The notes: a model not told the origin generated them from the sequence alone. 51,568 bases of DNA from Embleya sp040605455 (GCF_040605455.1 NZ_JBEXCV010000055.1:1-51568); one strand, 5' to 3'. Counted from the first letter of the stretch, positions 22,755 to 31,840 are shown. Numbers and translations: made by a program.

Positions 22755-22865
22755 CTGGTCAGCGTCCCATGTGCGGATCGAGTGTGCGGATCGGGCCGGC
22801 GGCGTGACCCCGCGCGGTGGTGTGTCTGGTGGTCGGGGCGAAACAACGGGTGCGAACGGGTGCGA

Positions 22866-23687
22866 CTACGCCCGGGTGCCGCGCCGGAAGGACCACGTGG
22901 CCAACGAGAGCATCACCACGCCGACCGCCGCGCAGACCGCGAGGTTGCCGCCGACCGCCGCCCAGTCCGGATCGCCGTAACTGGCGATGAACGCATCCAC
23001 ACCGTACGAGGACGGCAGCAGGTCGCGGGCCACAACGATCAACTCGGGCATCCGGTCCTCGGGCAGCACACCGAGCAACAGCGCGGCCGACATGCCCAGT
23101 TGGCCCAGCAGGGTGGCCAGTTCGGGGCGCGGCGCGAGCAGGCCGAAGACCGCGCCGATGCCCGCCAGGGCCGCGCCGGACAGCGGCACGACCAAGAGCA
23201 GCACCCACAGGTTGGCCAGTGGCAGTTGGAACATCAGCGCGCCGATCACGGCCGTGGCGACCGTACCGGGCAGGGTGAAGGACGCGTATGCGGCGGCCAT
23301 GCCCAACACCACCGCGGCCGGGCGGACCGGCAGCGTCAGGTAGTAGTCGAGCGCGTTGGCCGCGCGCAGGTTGCCGAAGTGCTGGGCGAGCAGGTTGAGC
23401 GCGACGAAGGCGACCACGAGCACGCTGGAGCCGGCCACCACCGCCTCGCGCGCGGTGTCGCTGCCGGTGTCCACCACGCCGCGCATCAGGATCATGATCC
23501 CGACCGACTGGAACACCGCGACGAACAGCAGCGGGACCCGGGAGACGCGCACCCGGGAGAGTTGGGCGCGGTACACGGTCAGCAGCCCGGCGCCGAGCGA
23601 CGTGGTCGGCGCGGGTACCACCGCCTCGGCCGACCGCGCCGGCGCGGTCTCGATGCTCGCTGCACTCACTGGGGTCGACACCCTCAT
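22866..23687 (-). CDS. ABC-2 type transporter permease
   Basis: 273 residues with six predicted membrane helices after a 35-residue low-complexity start. The arrangement (YRAQLSRVRVSRVPLLFVAVF, long loop, helices through LLPSSYGVDAFIASYGDPDW) fits an ABC-2 type permease. The ATG at 23687 overlaps the stop of the ATPase gene by 4 bp (ATGA), so the two are translated together and form one transporter. Export of a drug, lipid or polysaccharide is typical for the type; the substrate here is unknown. Confidence 0.87.
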   Translation of the reverse strand: MRVSTPVSAASIETAPARSAEAVVPAPTTSLGAGLLTVYRAQLSRVRVSRVPLLFVAVFQSVGIMILMRGVVDTGSDTAREAVVAGSSVLVVAFVALNLLAQHFGNLRAANALDYYLTLPVRPAAVVLGMAAAYASFTLPGTVATAVIGALMFQLPLANLWVLLLVVPLSGAALAGIGAVFGLLAPRPELATLLGQLGMSAALLLGVLPEDRMPELIVVARDLLPSSYGVDAFIASYGDPDWAAVGGNLAVCAAVGVVMLSLATWSFRRGTRA

Positions 23688-24712
23688 CCCTTGACCAGTC
23701 CCTGGTGGCGCCCGCCGAGCGCGAGGTAGACGTCCTCCAGGCTCGGCGTGGACAGCGTGAAGTCGTCGAGCGCCTCGAACGCGGGCCCGGAGGTGACGCC
23801 GGCGAGCAGTTCGCGGGCCACTCCCGGTTCCATCCGGGTGCTCCAGCGCCGGCCGGTGCGCACCGCGGTCTGCGCGAGCATGCTCACCGCCGGGTCGTCC
23901 ATCGGCGGGTCGGCCCGCCAGACCAGGTCGAGGCGGACCTCGTCGCCGACCATGGCCTTGAGGCCGCCGGGCGTGTCGCACGCGATCACCCGGCCCTCGT
24001 CGAGCACGGCGACCCGGTCCAGCACGGTCTCCGCCTCGATCACGTTGTGTGTCACCAGGAGCACGGTGGCGCTCTGCTCGGCCCGGCGGCGATCCACCGC
24101 GGCCCACACCGCGCGGCGCGCCACCGGGTCCATGCCGGTGGTCGGCTCGTCCAGGACCAGCACCGGGCGGGCGCCGACCAGTGCGGTGGCCACGCAGGCG
24201 AGCCGGCGCTGGCCACCGGAGAGCTTCTTGAGCGGTCGGTCCGCGATCGCGCCCAGTTCGAGTTCGTCGAGCACCGCGTCCCGCTCGGCCCGGGCCCGGG
24301 CGGCGTCCAGCGCGCGCAGCCGGGCGGTGGTCTCGATCGCCAGCGCGACGGTCAACTCGTCCAGCGCGCCGGATTCCTGCCCGAGATAGGCCACCAGGCG
24401 GGCGGCGGTCTCGGGTCGGCGCACCAGGTCGTGACCAAGCAGGTCGATCGTGCCGGTGTCCGGCCGCAGCAGGCCGGTGAGTTGGCGAACCAGGGTGGAC
24501 TTGCCCGCGCCGTTGGGGCCGAGCAGGCCGAAGATCTCGCCTCGGCGCACATCCAGGTCGATCGCGTCGTTCGCGGTCACCACGTGCCGGTCCCGGCGAC
24601 GCCCGGTGCGATACGTCCTGGTCAGTCCGCGCACCGTGAAGCACGGATCGGCCGCCATGGGCTCGCCGGGGATGGTCACGCTCCGCTCGTCCGTTCCGGG
24701 CAGCTTGTACAT
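23684..24712 (-). CDS. ABC transporter ATP-binding protein
   Basis: 342 residues. Walker A GLLGPNGAGKSTLVRQLTGL, Q-loop YLGQESGALDELT, signature KLSGGQRRLACVATAL, Walker B PVLVLDEPTTGMDPVARR and the H-loop LLVTHNVIEAE are all canonical. The roughly 90-residue C-terminal extension after the ATPase core is typical of drug-export (DrrA-like) ATPases. ATG at 24712 is used; a second ATG at 24658 (MAADPCF) begins closer to the conserved domain and could be the real start. Forms a two-gene operon with the permease. Confidence 0.93.
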   Translation of the reverse strand: MYKLPGTDERSVTIPGEPMAADPCFTVRGLTRTYRTGRRRDRHVVTANDAIDLDVRRGEIFGLLGPNGAGKSTLVRQLTGLLRPDTGTIDLLGHDLVRRPETAARLVAYLGQESGALDELTVALAIETTARLRALDAARARAERDAVLDELELGAIADRPLKKLSGGQRRLACVATALVGARPVLVLDEPTTGMDPVARRAVWAAVDRRRAEQSATVLLVTHNVIEAETVLDRVAVLDEGRVIACDTPGGLKAMVGDEVRLDLVWRADPPMDDPAVSMLAQTAVRTGRRWSTRMEPGVARELLAGVTSGPAFEALDDFTLSTPSLEDVYLALGGRHQGLVKG

Positions 24713-24807
24713 CCGACCCCGCGCGTCGTCCTGAAGGTGGTGGAGATGGCGTGCGACCCGCGCCTCGCGCCAAGTGGCCGAGTGGGGTGGCACACGACGG
24801 GACGACT

Positions 24808-25443
24808 CTACGCGGTCGCGTCGTCCGGCCGACCGCCCGCCTCCTTGGCGAGCAGGACCCGGGCCCGCTGCCATTGCTCGCGTGGGATCACCGCACGCCA
24901 GTCGATCGCCGCGAACGCGGCCTCGCGCTCCGGGTCCAACCTTCGGGTCGCCCGGGCGGCGGCCGGCTTGAGCAGGGCGAGCGGCCTGGTGGGCAGGCCC
25001 ACCCGGGCGGTCTCCCGCTTGAGATTGGGCCACCACACCGTCGCCGCGTCGGTCAGCTCGTTCTCCGCCGCGTCCAGCCGGTGGAACGCGGCGAGCCGGC
25101 CGATCGCGCGGGCGATCACCCACTGCACCAGCGCGGCGAGGCCGAACAGCACGAGCAGCACGACGCCCGCCGGCGGGAACAGGAAGAGCAGCGGCACACC
25201 CGCCACGAGCAGCGGGTACTTGAGCAGGAACAGGAACTTCAGCCGACCCAGCACGACCTTTCCCACCAGGTAGCGGATCAGCAGGGCGGCCTGACGCGGG
25301 GTCAACCGGGTGTCCACGTTCGGGTCGAAGGCGGTCGCGCCGGCGGCGGAACGTTCCGCCGCAGCCCGGGAGGCGCCGCGGAAGCGTTGTCCCCGGCGCA
25401 CCGCGCCGAATCCGGCCTTGCCGATCCTGGTCCATTTGCACAT
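24808..25443 (-). CDS. Uncharacterised membrane protein
   Basis: 211 residues, not recognised. A basic, Arg-rich start (MCKWTRIGKAGFGAVRR) leads to two or three hydrophobic helices in the middle (KFLFLLKYPLLVAGVPLLFL, AGVVLLVLFGLAALVQWVIA), followed by a cytoplasmic C-terminal half rich in Arg, Ala and Glu (DPEREAAFAAIDWRAVIPRE). No catalytic motif visible. ATG at 25443; the frame stays open far upstream but that part is antisense to mscS. It lies 95 bp upstream of the ABC operon on the same strand and is divergent from mscS. Confidence 0.75.
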   Translation of the reverse strand: MCKWTRIGKAGFGAVRRGQRFRGASRAAAERSAAGATAFDPNVDTRLTPRQAALLIRYLVGKVVLGRLKFLFLLKYPLLVAGVPLLFLFPPAGVVLLVLFGLAALVQWVIARAIGRLAAFHRLDAAENELTDAATVWWPNLKRETARVGLPTRPLALLKPAAARATRRLDPEREAAFAAIDWRAVIPREQWQRARVLLAKEAGGRPDDATA

Positions 25444-25596
25444 AGCGCGTCCTCCGTACGGTCCGCCGCCTGACCCGCACGTTAGCGCCCCGGGCGGGCT
25501 GCGGGGCACGGCCGGCGCGGACCGGACGCGCGGGTGGGCTCGCCGTGCTCGGGTACCGTACGGGTTTGACCACAAGCCCCCTAGGAGGCTCTCGAC

Positions 25597-26847
25597 GTGG
25601 ACGTGTGGCACATACTTCGCCCGTTGATCGTGCTTGTCTCGGTGATCGCCTTCACGGGTCTGGTGACCTGGGGAATGGCTCGCCTGGCCCGCGAAGTACA
25701 GACCCGCAAGCCGCTGACAGGACCCCTCTGGTCGATGATGCGGCGCGGACGCGCCTCGATCGTGGCGACGCTCGGCGCGTCGGTCCTGTTGCTCGCCGAA
25801 CCCGCCGCCGGCCTGCCCGAACGCAGCCGCGGCATGATCCGGCACATCCTGGTGCTCGCGGTGATCGCCGCATGCTCGTGGTTGATCGTGCACGCGGTCA
25901 CCCTGTTGGTGAACACCTCCTTCGAGCGCTACGCGGCAAACGCGACCGACACCGGCCGGGTGCGCCGGATCCAGACCCAGATCGCGCTGATCCGCCGCAC
26001 CGCGGTGGCGATCGTCGGAATCATCACCTTCGCCGCGATGATCATGACCTTCCCGGGCATGAAAACCATCGGCACCAGCCTGCTGGCCTCCGCCGGTCTG
26101 CTCGGCGTGGTGGCCGGTCTGGCCGCGCAGAGCGCGCTGGCCAACCTGTTCGCGGGCCTTCAGATCGCGTTCAGCGACATGGTCCGGATCGGCGACTCGG
26201 TCGTGGTCAACCAGGAGATGGGCACGATCGAGGAGATCACCCTGACCTATCTGGTGGTCAACACGTGGGACCAGCGCCGGATCGTCATGCCGGTCTCCTA
26301 CTTCACCTCCCGGCCGTTCGAGAACTGGTCGCGCACCGACACCCGGATGACCGGCACCGTCTTCCTTCACCTGGACCACTCGGCGCCGGTCGGCGAGCTG
26401 CGCGACGAACTGCACCGCATCCTCAAGGACACCGGCCTGTGGGACGGCCAGGGCTGGAGCCTGTACGTCACCGACACCACCCCGACCACGATCCTGGTCC
26501 GCGCCGTGGTCACCGCGCGCGACTCCGACGACCTGTGGACGCTGCGCTGCGAGGTGCGCGAGAAGCTGCTCGACTACCTGCGCTGCGAACACCCGTACGC
26601 GCTGCCCCGGATCGCCACCGCGCCCGCGCCGCTGGGCAACGAGGCGGTGGGTCCGTACAGCGGCAACGGACGCTTCGCCAAGACGCGCCAGGCCCCGCAG
26701 GTGCCCATGCAGACCGGCCCCCGCAAGTACGTGGACCTGGCCAAGAAGCCTCAGTCGTTGGCCGCCGCGGCGGCCGCGGCCGAGTCGATCTCGCTGAGGA
26801 AGTCCGAGGCGATCGCCCAGGCCCGCGAGGCGGCCTCGCGGTCGTAG
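25597..26847 (+). CDS. mscS: Mechanosensitive ion channel, MscS family
   Basis: 416 residues. Several helices precede the MscS core: the pore-lining helix (TIGTSLLASAGLLGVVAGLA, then AQSALANLFAGLQIAFSDM), followed by the beta domain (RIGDSVVVNQEMGTIEEITL and the VMPVSYFTSRPFENWSR motif) and the C-terminal alpha/beta domain. It opens under membrane tension to release solutes. GTG start at 25597 with a perfect AGGAGG 8 bases upstream. The last 32 codons (26751-26847) run tail-to-tail over the end of the hydrolase gene on the other strand and have an unusual Ala-rich content. Confidence 0.9.
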   Translation: MDVWHILRPLIVLVSVIAFTGLVTWGMARLAREVQTRKPLTGPLWSMMRRGRASIVATLGASVLLLAEPAAGLPERSRGMIRHILVLAVIAACSWLIVHAVTLLVNTSFERYAANATDTGRVRRIQTQIALIRRTAVAIVGIITFAAMIMTFPGMKTIGTSLLASAGLLGVVAGLAAQSALANLFAGLQIAFSDMVRIGDSVVVNQEMGTIEEITLTYLVVNTWDQRRIVMPVSYFTSRPFENWSRTDTRMTGTVFLHLDHSAPVGELRDELHRILKDTGLWDGQGWSLYVTDTTPTTILVRAVVTARDSDDLWTLRCEVREKLLDYLRCEHPYALPRIATAPAPLGNEAVGPYSGNGRFAKTRQAPQVPMQTGPRKYVDLAKKPQSLAAAAAAAESISLRKSEAIAQAREAASRS

Positions 26848-27350
26848 TCCGGCAGGTCCGGGTCGGTGAACAGGTGACCGGCGCCGTGGTAGCGGTGGAT
26901 CTCCACATCCGCCCCGGCCCGGCGCATGCCCAGGTACCAGGTGCCCAGCCAGTCCTCGGTTTCGAACGGGTCCGGCTCGGCCACGTGCAACTGCACCGGC
27001 ACCTCGGTCGCGGCGTCCTCGCGCAGGTCGGAGGTGCCGTGGAACATCAGCAGCCCGGCCGCCGAGGAGTCCGCGAACGCGGCGTTCTGGGCGATCGAGG
27101 CGCCGAGCGAGAAGCCCGCGTAGACCAGGCCCGGACCGAGCCCGGCGGCGACCCGCACGGCGCGCCGGATCAGTTCGTCCGCGCCGATCTCGTCCTTGAT
27201 CTCCATGCCCTCCTCGATCGACTCGGTGCCGCGCCCGTCGTACAGGTCGGGCACGGTCACCTCGTGCCCGTCCGCACGCAGCCGCTCCGCCGCGGCGTGA
27301 ACGGCGGGGCGCAGCCCATAGGCCGAGTGGAACAGCACGATGCGGGACAC
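26751..27350 (-). CDS. Dienelactone hydrolase-family protein
   Basis: 199 residues, alpha/beta hydrolase of the dienelactone hydrolase type. The nucleophile position in AGFSLGASIAQNAAF is Ser (the classic enzyme has Cys in GYCxGG). The expected Asp and His are in LHVAEPDPFE and YHGAGHLFTDPDLPDYD. Substrate unknown; many such proteins are general esterases. ATG start at 27350. The last 97 bp overlap the end of mscS on the opposite strand. It lies 99 bp downstream of the antiporter gene. Confidence 0.88.
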   Translation of the reverse strand: MSRIVLFHSAYGLRPAVHAAAERLRADGHEVTVPDLYDGRGTESIEEGMEIKDEIGADELIRRAVRVAAGLGPGLVYAGFSLGASIAQNAAFADSSAAGLLMFHGTSDLREDAATEVPVQLHVAEPDPFETEDWLGTWYLGMRRAGADVEIHRYHGAGHLFTDPDLPDYDREAASRAWAIASDFLSEIDSAAAAAAAND

Positions 27351-27449
27351 GTGGGGGTCCTTCCGGGGACGTGATGCGACGAACGATCGGACAAAGGCTC
27401 AACGGTACCGGCCACCGGCACCCGTTCGGCGCAGGCCGCCACACCCGGT

Positions 27450-29039
27450 TCAGCGCATGCTGCGCAGGTCCAGGCGGCGTAGGACCCGGTCGGCGGCGGC
27501 CGGGTCCACGCCGCGCCGGCCCCGGGCCGCGATCACCTCGCGGCGCGCGGCGGCGGTCATCTCCGCCTCGATCTCGTGCAGCAGCCTGATCCGCCGGGAG
27601 CGCTCGACGACCGTGTCGGCCAGCTCCTCGGTCGTGCCCTCCGGTTTGAGCTCGGCGAGCAGCGCCTTCTGCCGGGCCCGCAGCCGCTGCACCATCTCGT
27701 CCGGGAGGTCGCGCTCCTCGTCCAATTCGCGCAGCCGGTGCAGCGCCGCCTTGGTCGCGGTCGCCGCGATCCGGCGCTCCTCACGGCTGTCCACGTCGTC
27801 CGCCTCGGAGACCCCGAGCCGGCGCACCAGCCAGGGCAGGCTGACCCCCTGGAGCAGCAGTGTCACCACGATCACACAGAACGCGATCGCGATCAGCCGC
27901 TGCCGTTCGGGAAACGCCTCGTCGGCGTCGGTGGTCAGCGGCAGGGCCAGTGCGAGCGCGATGGTCACCACGCCGCGCATCCCGGCCCACCACACCACGA
28001 CGGTCTCCCGCGGGTCCGGGGTCTGCGTCTCGCCGGCGGTCGGCAGCCGGTTGTGCAGCCGTCGGGCCAGCGCCGCGACCGGGAACAGCCACAGGCCCCG
28101 GACCACGATCAGCACCAGCACCACCGCGCCGGCCTCCCAGAACAGCCGGACCCGGTCGCCGTGCAGGTCGTGGAAGATCTCCCACATCTCCAGGCCGATC
28201 ACCCCGAACGCGACGCCGGTGACCACCAGGTCCACGACCTCCCAGAACGAGCGTCCGGTGAGCCGGCCGACCACGTTGTCCGCGTCCTCGGCGACGGAGC
28301 CCAGGTAGAAGGCGGTGGTCAGCACCGCGAGCACGCCGGAGCCGTGCAGTTCGTCGGCGACCACGTAGGCCAGGAACGGCACCAGCAGGGTGAGCAGGGT
28401 CTGCAGGGTGGGCTCGTCCAACCGGCCGAGCAACAACCGCCCGGCCAGGCCGACCGCCAAGCCGATCCCCACACCGACCACGGCGGACAGCGCGAGCATC
28501 CCCACCGCCCGGGCCGGCGAGAACGTCCCGCTGACCACGGCCGCGACCGCGACCTGGTAGAGCACAAGCGAGGTGACGTCGTTGAAGAGCCCCTCGCCCT
28601 CCAGGATCGACACCAATCGCCGGGGCAGCCGCAGACTCCCGGCCACCGCCGTGGCCGCCACCGGGTCCGGCGGCGCGACCAGCGCGCCCAGCGCGACCGC
28701 GCCCGCGAGCGGCAGTCCCGGCACCATCGCGTTCGCCACCGCCGCCACCGCGGCCGTGGTGACCAGCACGAGCGCGACCGCGAGCAGCACGATCGGCCGG
28801 GCGTTGGCGGCGAACTCGCGCCAGCTCGAGCGCTGCGCCGCCGCGTACAGCAGCGGCGGCAACAACAGGGGCAGCAACAGGTCGGGGTCGATCCGCAGGG
28901 TCGGTACGAACGGCAGCCAGCCGAGCAGCACGCCGTACAGGGTGAGCAGCACCGGGAAGGGCAGCCGCAAGCGTCCCGCGAGCGGCACGACCACGACCGT
29001 GCCGAACATCAACAGGAACAGCAGTGTGAGCTGGCCCAC
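27450..29039 (-). CDS. Na+/H+ antiporter, CPA1 family
   Basis: 529 residues with about 12 membrane helices and a long cytoplasmic C-terminal domain (about 410-529) rich in charged residues. The ion-binding motifs of the CPA1 antiporters are clear: ALVAPPDPVAATAVAG in helix 5 and ILEGEGLFNDVTSLVLY in helix 6, plus WAGMRGVVTIALALALP near helix 10. It exchanges sodium (or potassium) for protons and so sets cytoplasmic pH. The start is at 29039. Probably co-transcribed with the downstream hydrolase gene. Confidence 0.93.
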   Translation of the reverse strand: MGQLTLLFLLMFGTVVVVPLAGRLRLPFPVLLTLYGVLLGWLPFVPTLRIDPDLLLPLLLPPLLYAAAQRSSWREFAANARPIVLLAVALVLVTTAAVAAVANAMVPGLPLAGAVALGALVAPPDPVAATAVAGSLRLPRRLVSILEGEGLFNDVTSLVLYQVAVAAVVSGTFSPARAVGMLALSAVVGVGIGLAVGLAGRLLLGRLDEPTLQTLLTLLVPFLAYVVADELHGSGVLAVLTTAFYLGSVAEDADNVVGRLTGRSFWEVVDLVVTGVAFGVIGLEMWEIFHDLHGDRVRLFWEAGAVVLVLIVVRGLWLFPVAALARRLHNRLPTAGETQTPDPRETVVVWWAGMRGVVTIALALALPLTTDADEAFPERQRLIAIAFCVIVVTLLLQGVSLPWLVRRLGVSEADDVDSREERRIAATATKAALHRLRELDEERDLPDEMVQRLRARQKALLAELKPEGTTEELADTVVERSRRIRLLHEIEAEMTAAARREVIAARGRRGVDPAAADRVLRRLDLRSMR

Positions 29040-29123
29040 TCCGCCCCCAGACCGATCGACCGCGATTCGATCTTGGAGCGTTCCCCGAAACGCCGCCGAA
29101 TCACCGATCCGAGGGCATCGATG

Positions 29124-30068
29124 TCACCTGTCGGTGACCCGCTCCAAGGTCGCGGTCAGGTCGGCCGGGTAGCCGCTCTCGTACTGCACCCAGGTGCCGT
29201 CGCCGGGATGCTCGAAGGCCAGACTCACCGCGTGCAGCCACTGCCGCTCCAGACCCAGCCGCTTGGACAGGGTCGGGTCCGCGCCATAGGTCAGGTCGCC
29301 CACGCACGGGTGCCGCAGCGCGGCCATGTGCACCCGGATCTGGTGGGTGCGACCGGTCTCCAGCTTGATCGACAGCAGGCTCGCGGCGCGGAACGCCTCG
29401 ATCGTGTCGTAGTGCGTGATGCTGGGCTTGCCGCCCATCACCACGGCCCACTTGTAGTCGTGGGTGGGGTGCCGGTCGATCGGCGCGTCGATGGTGCCGG
29501 TGTGCGGGTCCGGGTGGCCCTGGACCAGCGCGTGGTAGCGCTTGTCCACGGTGCGGTCCCGGAACTGCTGCTTGAGCAGCGTATAGGCGCGCTCGGACTT
29601 GGCCACCACCATCAGCCCGGAGGTGCCCACGTCCAGGCGGTGTACGACGCCTTGGCGCTCGGCCGCACCGGAGGTGGAGATGCGGTAGCCGGCCGCCGCG
29701 AGGCCGCCGACCACGGTGGTGCCGGTCCAGCCGGGGCTGGGGTGCGCGGCGACGCCGACCGGCTTGTCGATGACCACGATGTGGTCGTCGTCGTGCACGA
29801 TCCGCATGCCGGGCACGGGTTCGGCGACGAGTTGCACGGGCCTGGGCGCCCCCGGCATCTCGACCTCGATCCAGGCCCCGCCGTTCACGCGGTCGGACTT
29901 CCCGGCCGCCCGGCCGTCGAGCTGCACCTTCCCGGCGGCGGCCAGCTCGGCCGCCTTGGTACGCGAGAAGCCGAACATCCGCGAGAGCGCGGCATCGACC
30001 CGCTCGCCTTCGAGGCCATCGGGAACGGGAAGAGTACGGATTTCGGGCGAGCCGGGATTGACAGTCAC
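29124..30068 (-). CDS. rluD: RluA-family pseudouridine synthase
   Basis: 314 residues: an S4 RNA-binding domain at the start (ERVDAALSRMFGFSRTKAAEL) and the RluA catalytic domain with the HRLDVGTSGLMVVAKS motif, whose Asp is the nucleophile, plus YHALVQGHPDPHTG and LETGRTHQIRVHMAAL. It converts specific uridines of 23S rRNA to pseudouridine; RluD-type specificity is inferred from the S4 domain and from its place beside lspA. GTG start at 30068 overlaps the lspA stop by 4 bp (GTGA), so it is coupled to lspA. Confidence 0.93.
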   Translation of the reverse strand: MTVNPGSPEIRTLPVPDGLEGERVDAALSRMFGFSRTKAAELAAAGKVQLDGRAAGKSDRVNGGAWIEVEMPGAPRPVQLVAEPVPGMRIVHDDDHIVVIDKPVGVAAHPSPGWTGTTVVGGLAAAGYRISTSGAAERQGVVHRLDVGTSGLMVVAKSERAYTLLKQQFRDRTVDKRYHALVQGHPDPHTGTIDAPIDRHPTHDYKWAVVMGGKPSITHYDTIEAFRAASLLSIKLETGRTHQIRVHMAALRHPCVGDLTYGADPTLSKRLGLERQWLHAVSLAFEHPGDGTWVQYESGYPADLTATLERVTDR

Positions 30069-30808
30069 GAGATACGAGTATGCCCGGCATCGGGGCCGGA
30101 CTCGACGACGTGGTCGTCGGCGGGCTGCTGCGCGGGCCGCGCCGGCTCGGTCCGCACCGGCTCGACGACGGCCTTGGTGGCGCCGGCCGGCGCGGGCGCG
30201 GCGGCCCGGTCGGTCGCCGTCCCGTTGCCGGCGGCGGTCTCGCCGTCCGGTTCCGCCTCGGCCGCGATCTCCTCCTCGGCCGCCTCGTCCTGCTCGTCGC
30301 CCTCGCGGGTGCCGTCGGGCTGCAGGCCCAGGAAGGACAGCAGCACGATCAGACAGCCGCCGACCACGATGGCCGAGTCGGCCAGGTTGAAGATCGCGAA
30401 GTGCTTGGGCGCGATGAAGTCCACGACGTGGCCCTGGAACACGCTGGGCGCCCGGAAGATCCGGTCGGTGAGGTTGCCGAACGCGCCGCCGAGCAGCAGA
30501 CCGAGCGCGATCGCCCAGGGCAGGCTGTTCAGCTTGCGCGCGAGCCGCAGGATCACCACGACCACGGCGGTGGCGATCACGGTCAGCACGATGGTCAGCC
30601 CCTGACCCATGCCGAACGCCGCGCCCGCGTTGCGGGTGGCCCGGAACTGGAGCCAGTCGCCGAGGATGTCGATCGGTGCGTGGTATTCGAGCTTGGCCAC
30701 CACGATCAGCTTGCTGATCAGGTCGAGTGCGTACGCGAAGGCCGCGACGCCGAGCAGGACGGCGATGTATCGGCGGGTGCGCGACCCGGCGGGCGCGGTC
30801 GGCTCCAA
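30065..30808 (-). CDS. lspA: Lipoprotein signal peptidase (signal peptidase II)
   Basis: 247 residues from the TTG at 30808. Four membrane helices carry the two catalytic aspartates in LGGAFGNLTDRIFR (about 109) and FAIFNLADSAIVVGG (about 141), with RNAGAAFG between. It cleaves lipoprotein signal peptides after lipidation. A disordered, acidic, Ala/Pro-rich tail of about 75 residues follows and is longer than usual. The true start is unclear: the frame stays open upstream to about 30976 and would encode LERAIGTGAER, resembling the extended N-terminus I recall from Streptomyces LspA, but the only start-like codon there is CTG at 30913. Confidence 0.92.
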   Translation of the reverse strand: MEPTAPAGSRTRRYIAVLLGVAAFAYALDLISKLIVVAKLEYHAPIDILGDWLQFRATRNAGAAFGMGQGLTIVLTVIATAVVVVILRLARKLNSLPWAIALGLLLGGAFGNLTDRIFRAPSVFQGHVVDFIAPKHFAIFNLADSAIVVGGCLIVLLSFLGLQPDGTREGDEQDEAAEEEIAAEAEPDGETAAGNGTATDRAAAPAPAGATKAVVEPVRTEPARPAQQPADDHVVESGPDAGHTRIS

Positions 30809-30944
30809 GCCGTCCGCCCCGCTCTCGGTCGCCTCGGTGTCCGGCTCCCCAGCGGGGGCCTGCGACTCCGCGTCATCCCGTCGTTCCGCTCCGGTGCCGA
30901 TGGCTCGCTCCAGTCCTTCGACGCGCCGCCGGCCGCCTCGACGG

Positions 30945-31508
30945 TTACCGGCGTTCCTCGCGCTGTTTGCAGGTCACACACAGGGTCGCACGCGGGAACG
31001 CCTGCAGGCGCGCCTTGCCGATGGCCGAACCACACGACTCGCAGGCCCCGTACGTGCCGTCGGCGAGACGACGCAGCGCCTTCTCCGACTGGAGCAGCAT
31101 GCCACGCGCGTTGTTGGTCAGGGACATCTCGTGCTCGCGCTCGAAGTTCTTGGTCCCCGTGTCCGCCTGATCGTCGCCCGCGCCCTCACCCGAGTCGCGC
31201 AGCAGATCGGCGATGCCGTTCTCGGAGACGGCGATCTCGGCCCGCAACTCGTGCGCGGTCTCGATCAGCCCCTCCCGCACCTCGCGCAGCTCCGCATCGT
31301 CCCATGGGTCCTCGCCGGCCCGGACGATGTAGACCGCCGGCGCATGGAACCCGTCGGGCGGCGTGGCCAACGTCGTCGTGCCGGCGGCAGTCACGTGTGC
31401 AGGTGCCTTCACGGTGCGTCCCGTTCCTCCCCGTACCGAGGCTCGCGGCGTCGTCGTCGCGGTCGCACGACGCGTCCGCCCGCCACTCGCCTTCTCTGTA
31501 TCCGTCAT
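30945..31508 (-). CDS. TraR/DksA-family C4 zinc-finger protein
   Basis: 187 residues. The C-terminal C4 zinc finger is complete (YGACESCGSAIGKARLQ, then TLCVTCKQREERR), and a coiled-coil region with EGLIETAHELRAEIAVSE precedes it, as in DksA/TraR proteins that bind RNA polymerase. The first 65 residues are basic and low-complexity (Thr/Arg/Ala) and are not part of the family fold. ATG 31508 is chosen because AAGGGGG lies 8 bases upstream; a GTG two codons earlier is too close to it. It lies on the same strand upstream of lspA. Whether it modulates transcription is inferred from the family. Confidence 0.88.
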   Translation of the reverse strand: MTDTEKASGGRTRRATATTTPRASVRGGTGRTVKAPAHVTAAGTTTLATPPDGFHAPAVYIVRAGEDPWDDAELREVREGLIETAHELRAEIAVSENGIADLLRDSGEGAGDDQADTGTKNFEREHEMSLTNNARGMLLQSEKALRRLADGTYGACESCGSAIGKARLQAFPRATLCVTCKQREERR

Positions 31509-31840
31509 GGTCACGGCCCCCTTGTTTCGCTTAGGGATGGGTCGCCCCGGACAACCGGACGCGCCGTCCCGTCACTGATTGCGCCGGGGCGGCGACGTAA
31601 ATCGGTTGTGCCCAGACGCAACCACGCTTATCCCTGTTCTACGTGTCCCGTTCGTTACCGGTTCCCGAGCGGATCGTTATGCACTTGGCGGCGGGTGAAG
31701 TCGGAGGCGCGCCTACCCGTTCGGGTCGTACAATCCGCAGAGCGAGACGGTGTCGATGGGGACGAGTAGCGCCGCACGCAGCCACCAGCGATCCGGGGAC
31801 GGTGTGAGCCCGGGGGTGTGCGCGACGTGAAGATCACCCC
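31509..31840. other. Intergenic stretch upstream of the ileS leader
   Basis: About 330 bp between the divergent TraR/DksA gene and the ileS T-box leader hold no gene I can support. Visible items are an inverted repeat CGCCCCGG (31543-31550) / CCGGGGCG (31584-31591), and on the plus strand TACAAT (31729-31734), a good -10 box for ileS but without a recognisable -35. Promoters for both flanking genes must lie here; none is firmly placed. Confidence 0.5.

Noticed and set aside
25444..27444. Upstream extension of the 24808-25443 gene across mscS
   Set aside because: The stretch is antisense to mscS and the hydrolase region and shows shadow composition; the ATG at 25443 begins the plausible protein.
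30065..30808. lspA read as truncated
   Set aside because: All helices and both catalytic aspartates are present; only the exact start is uncertain.
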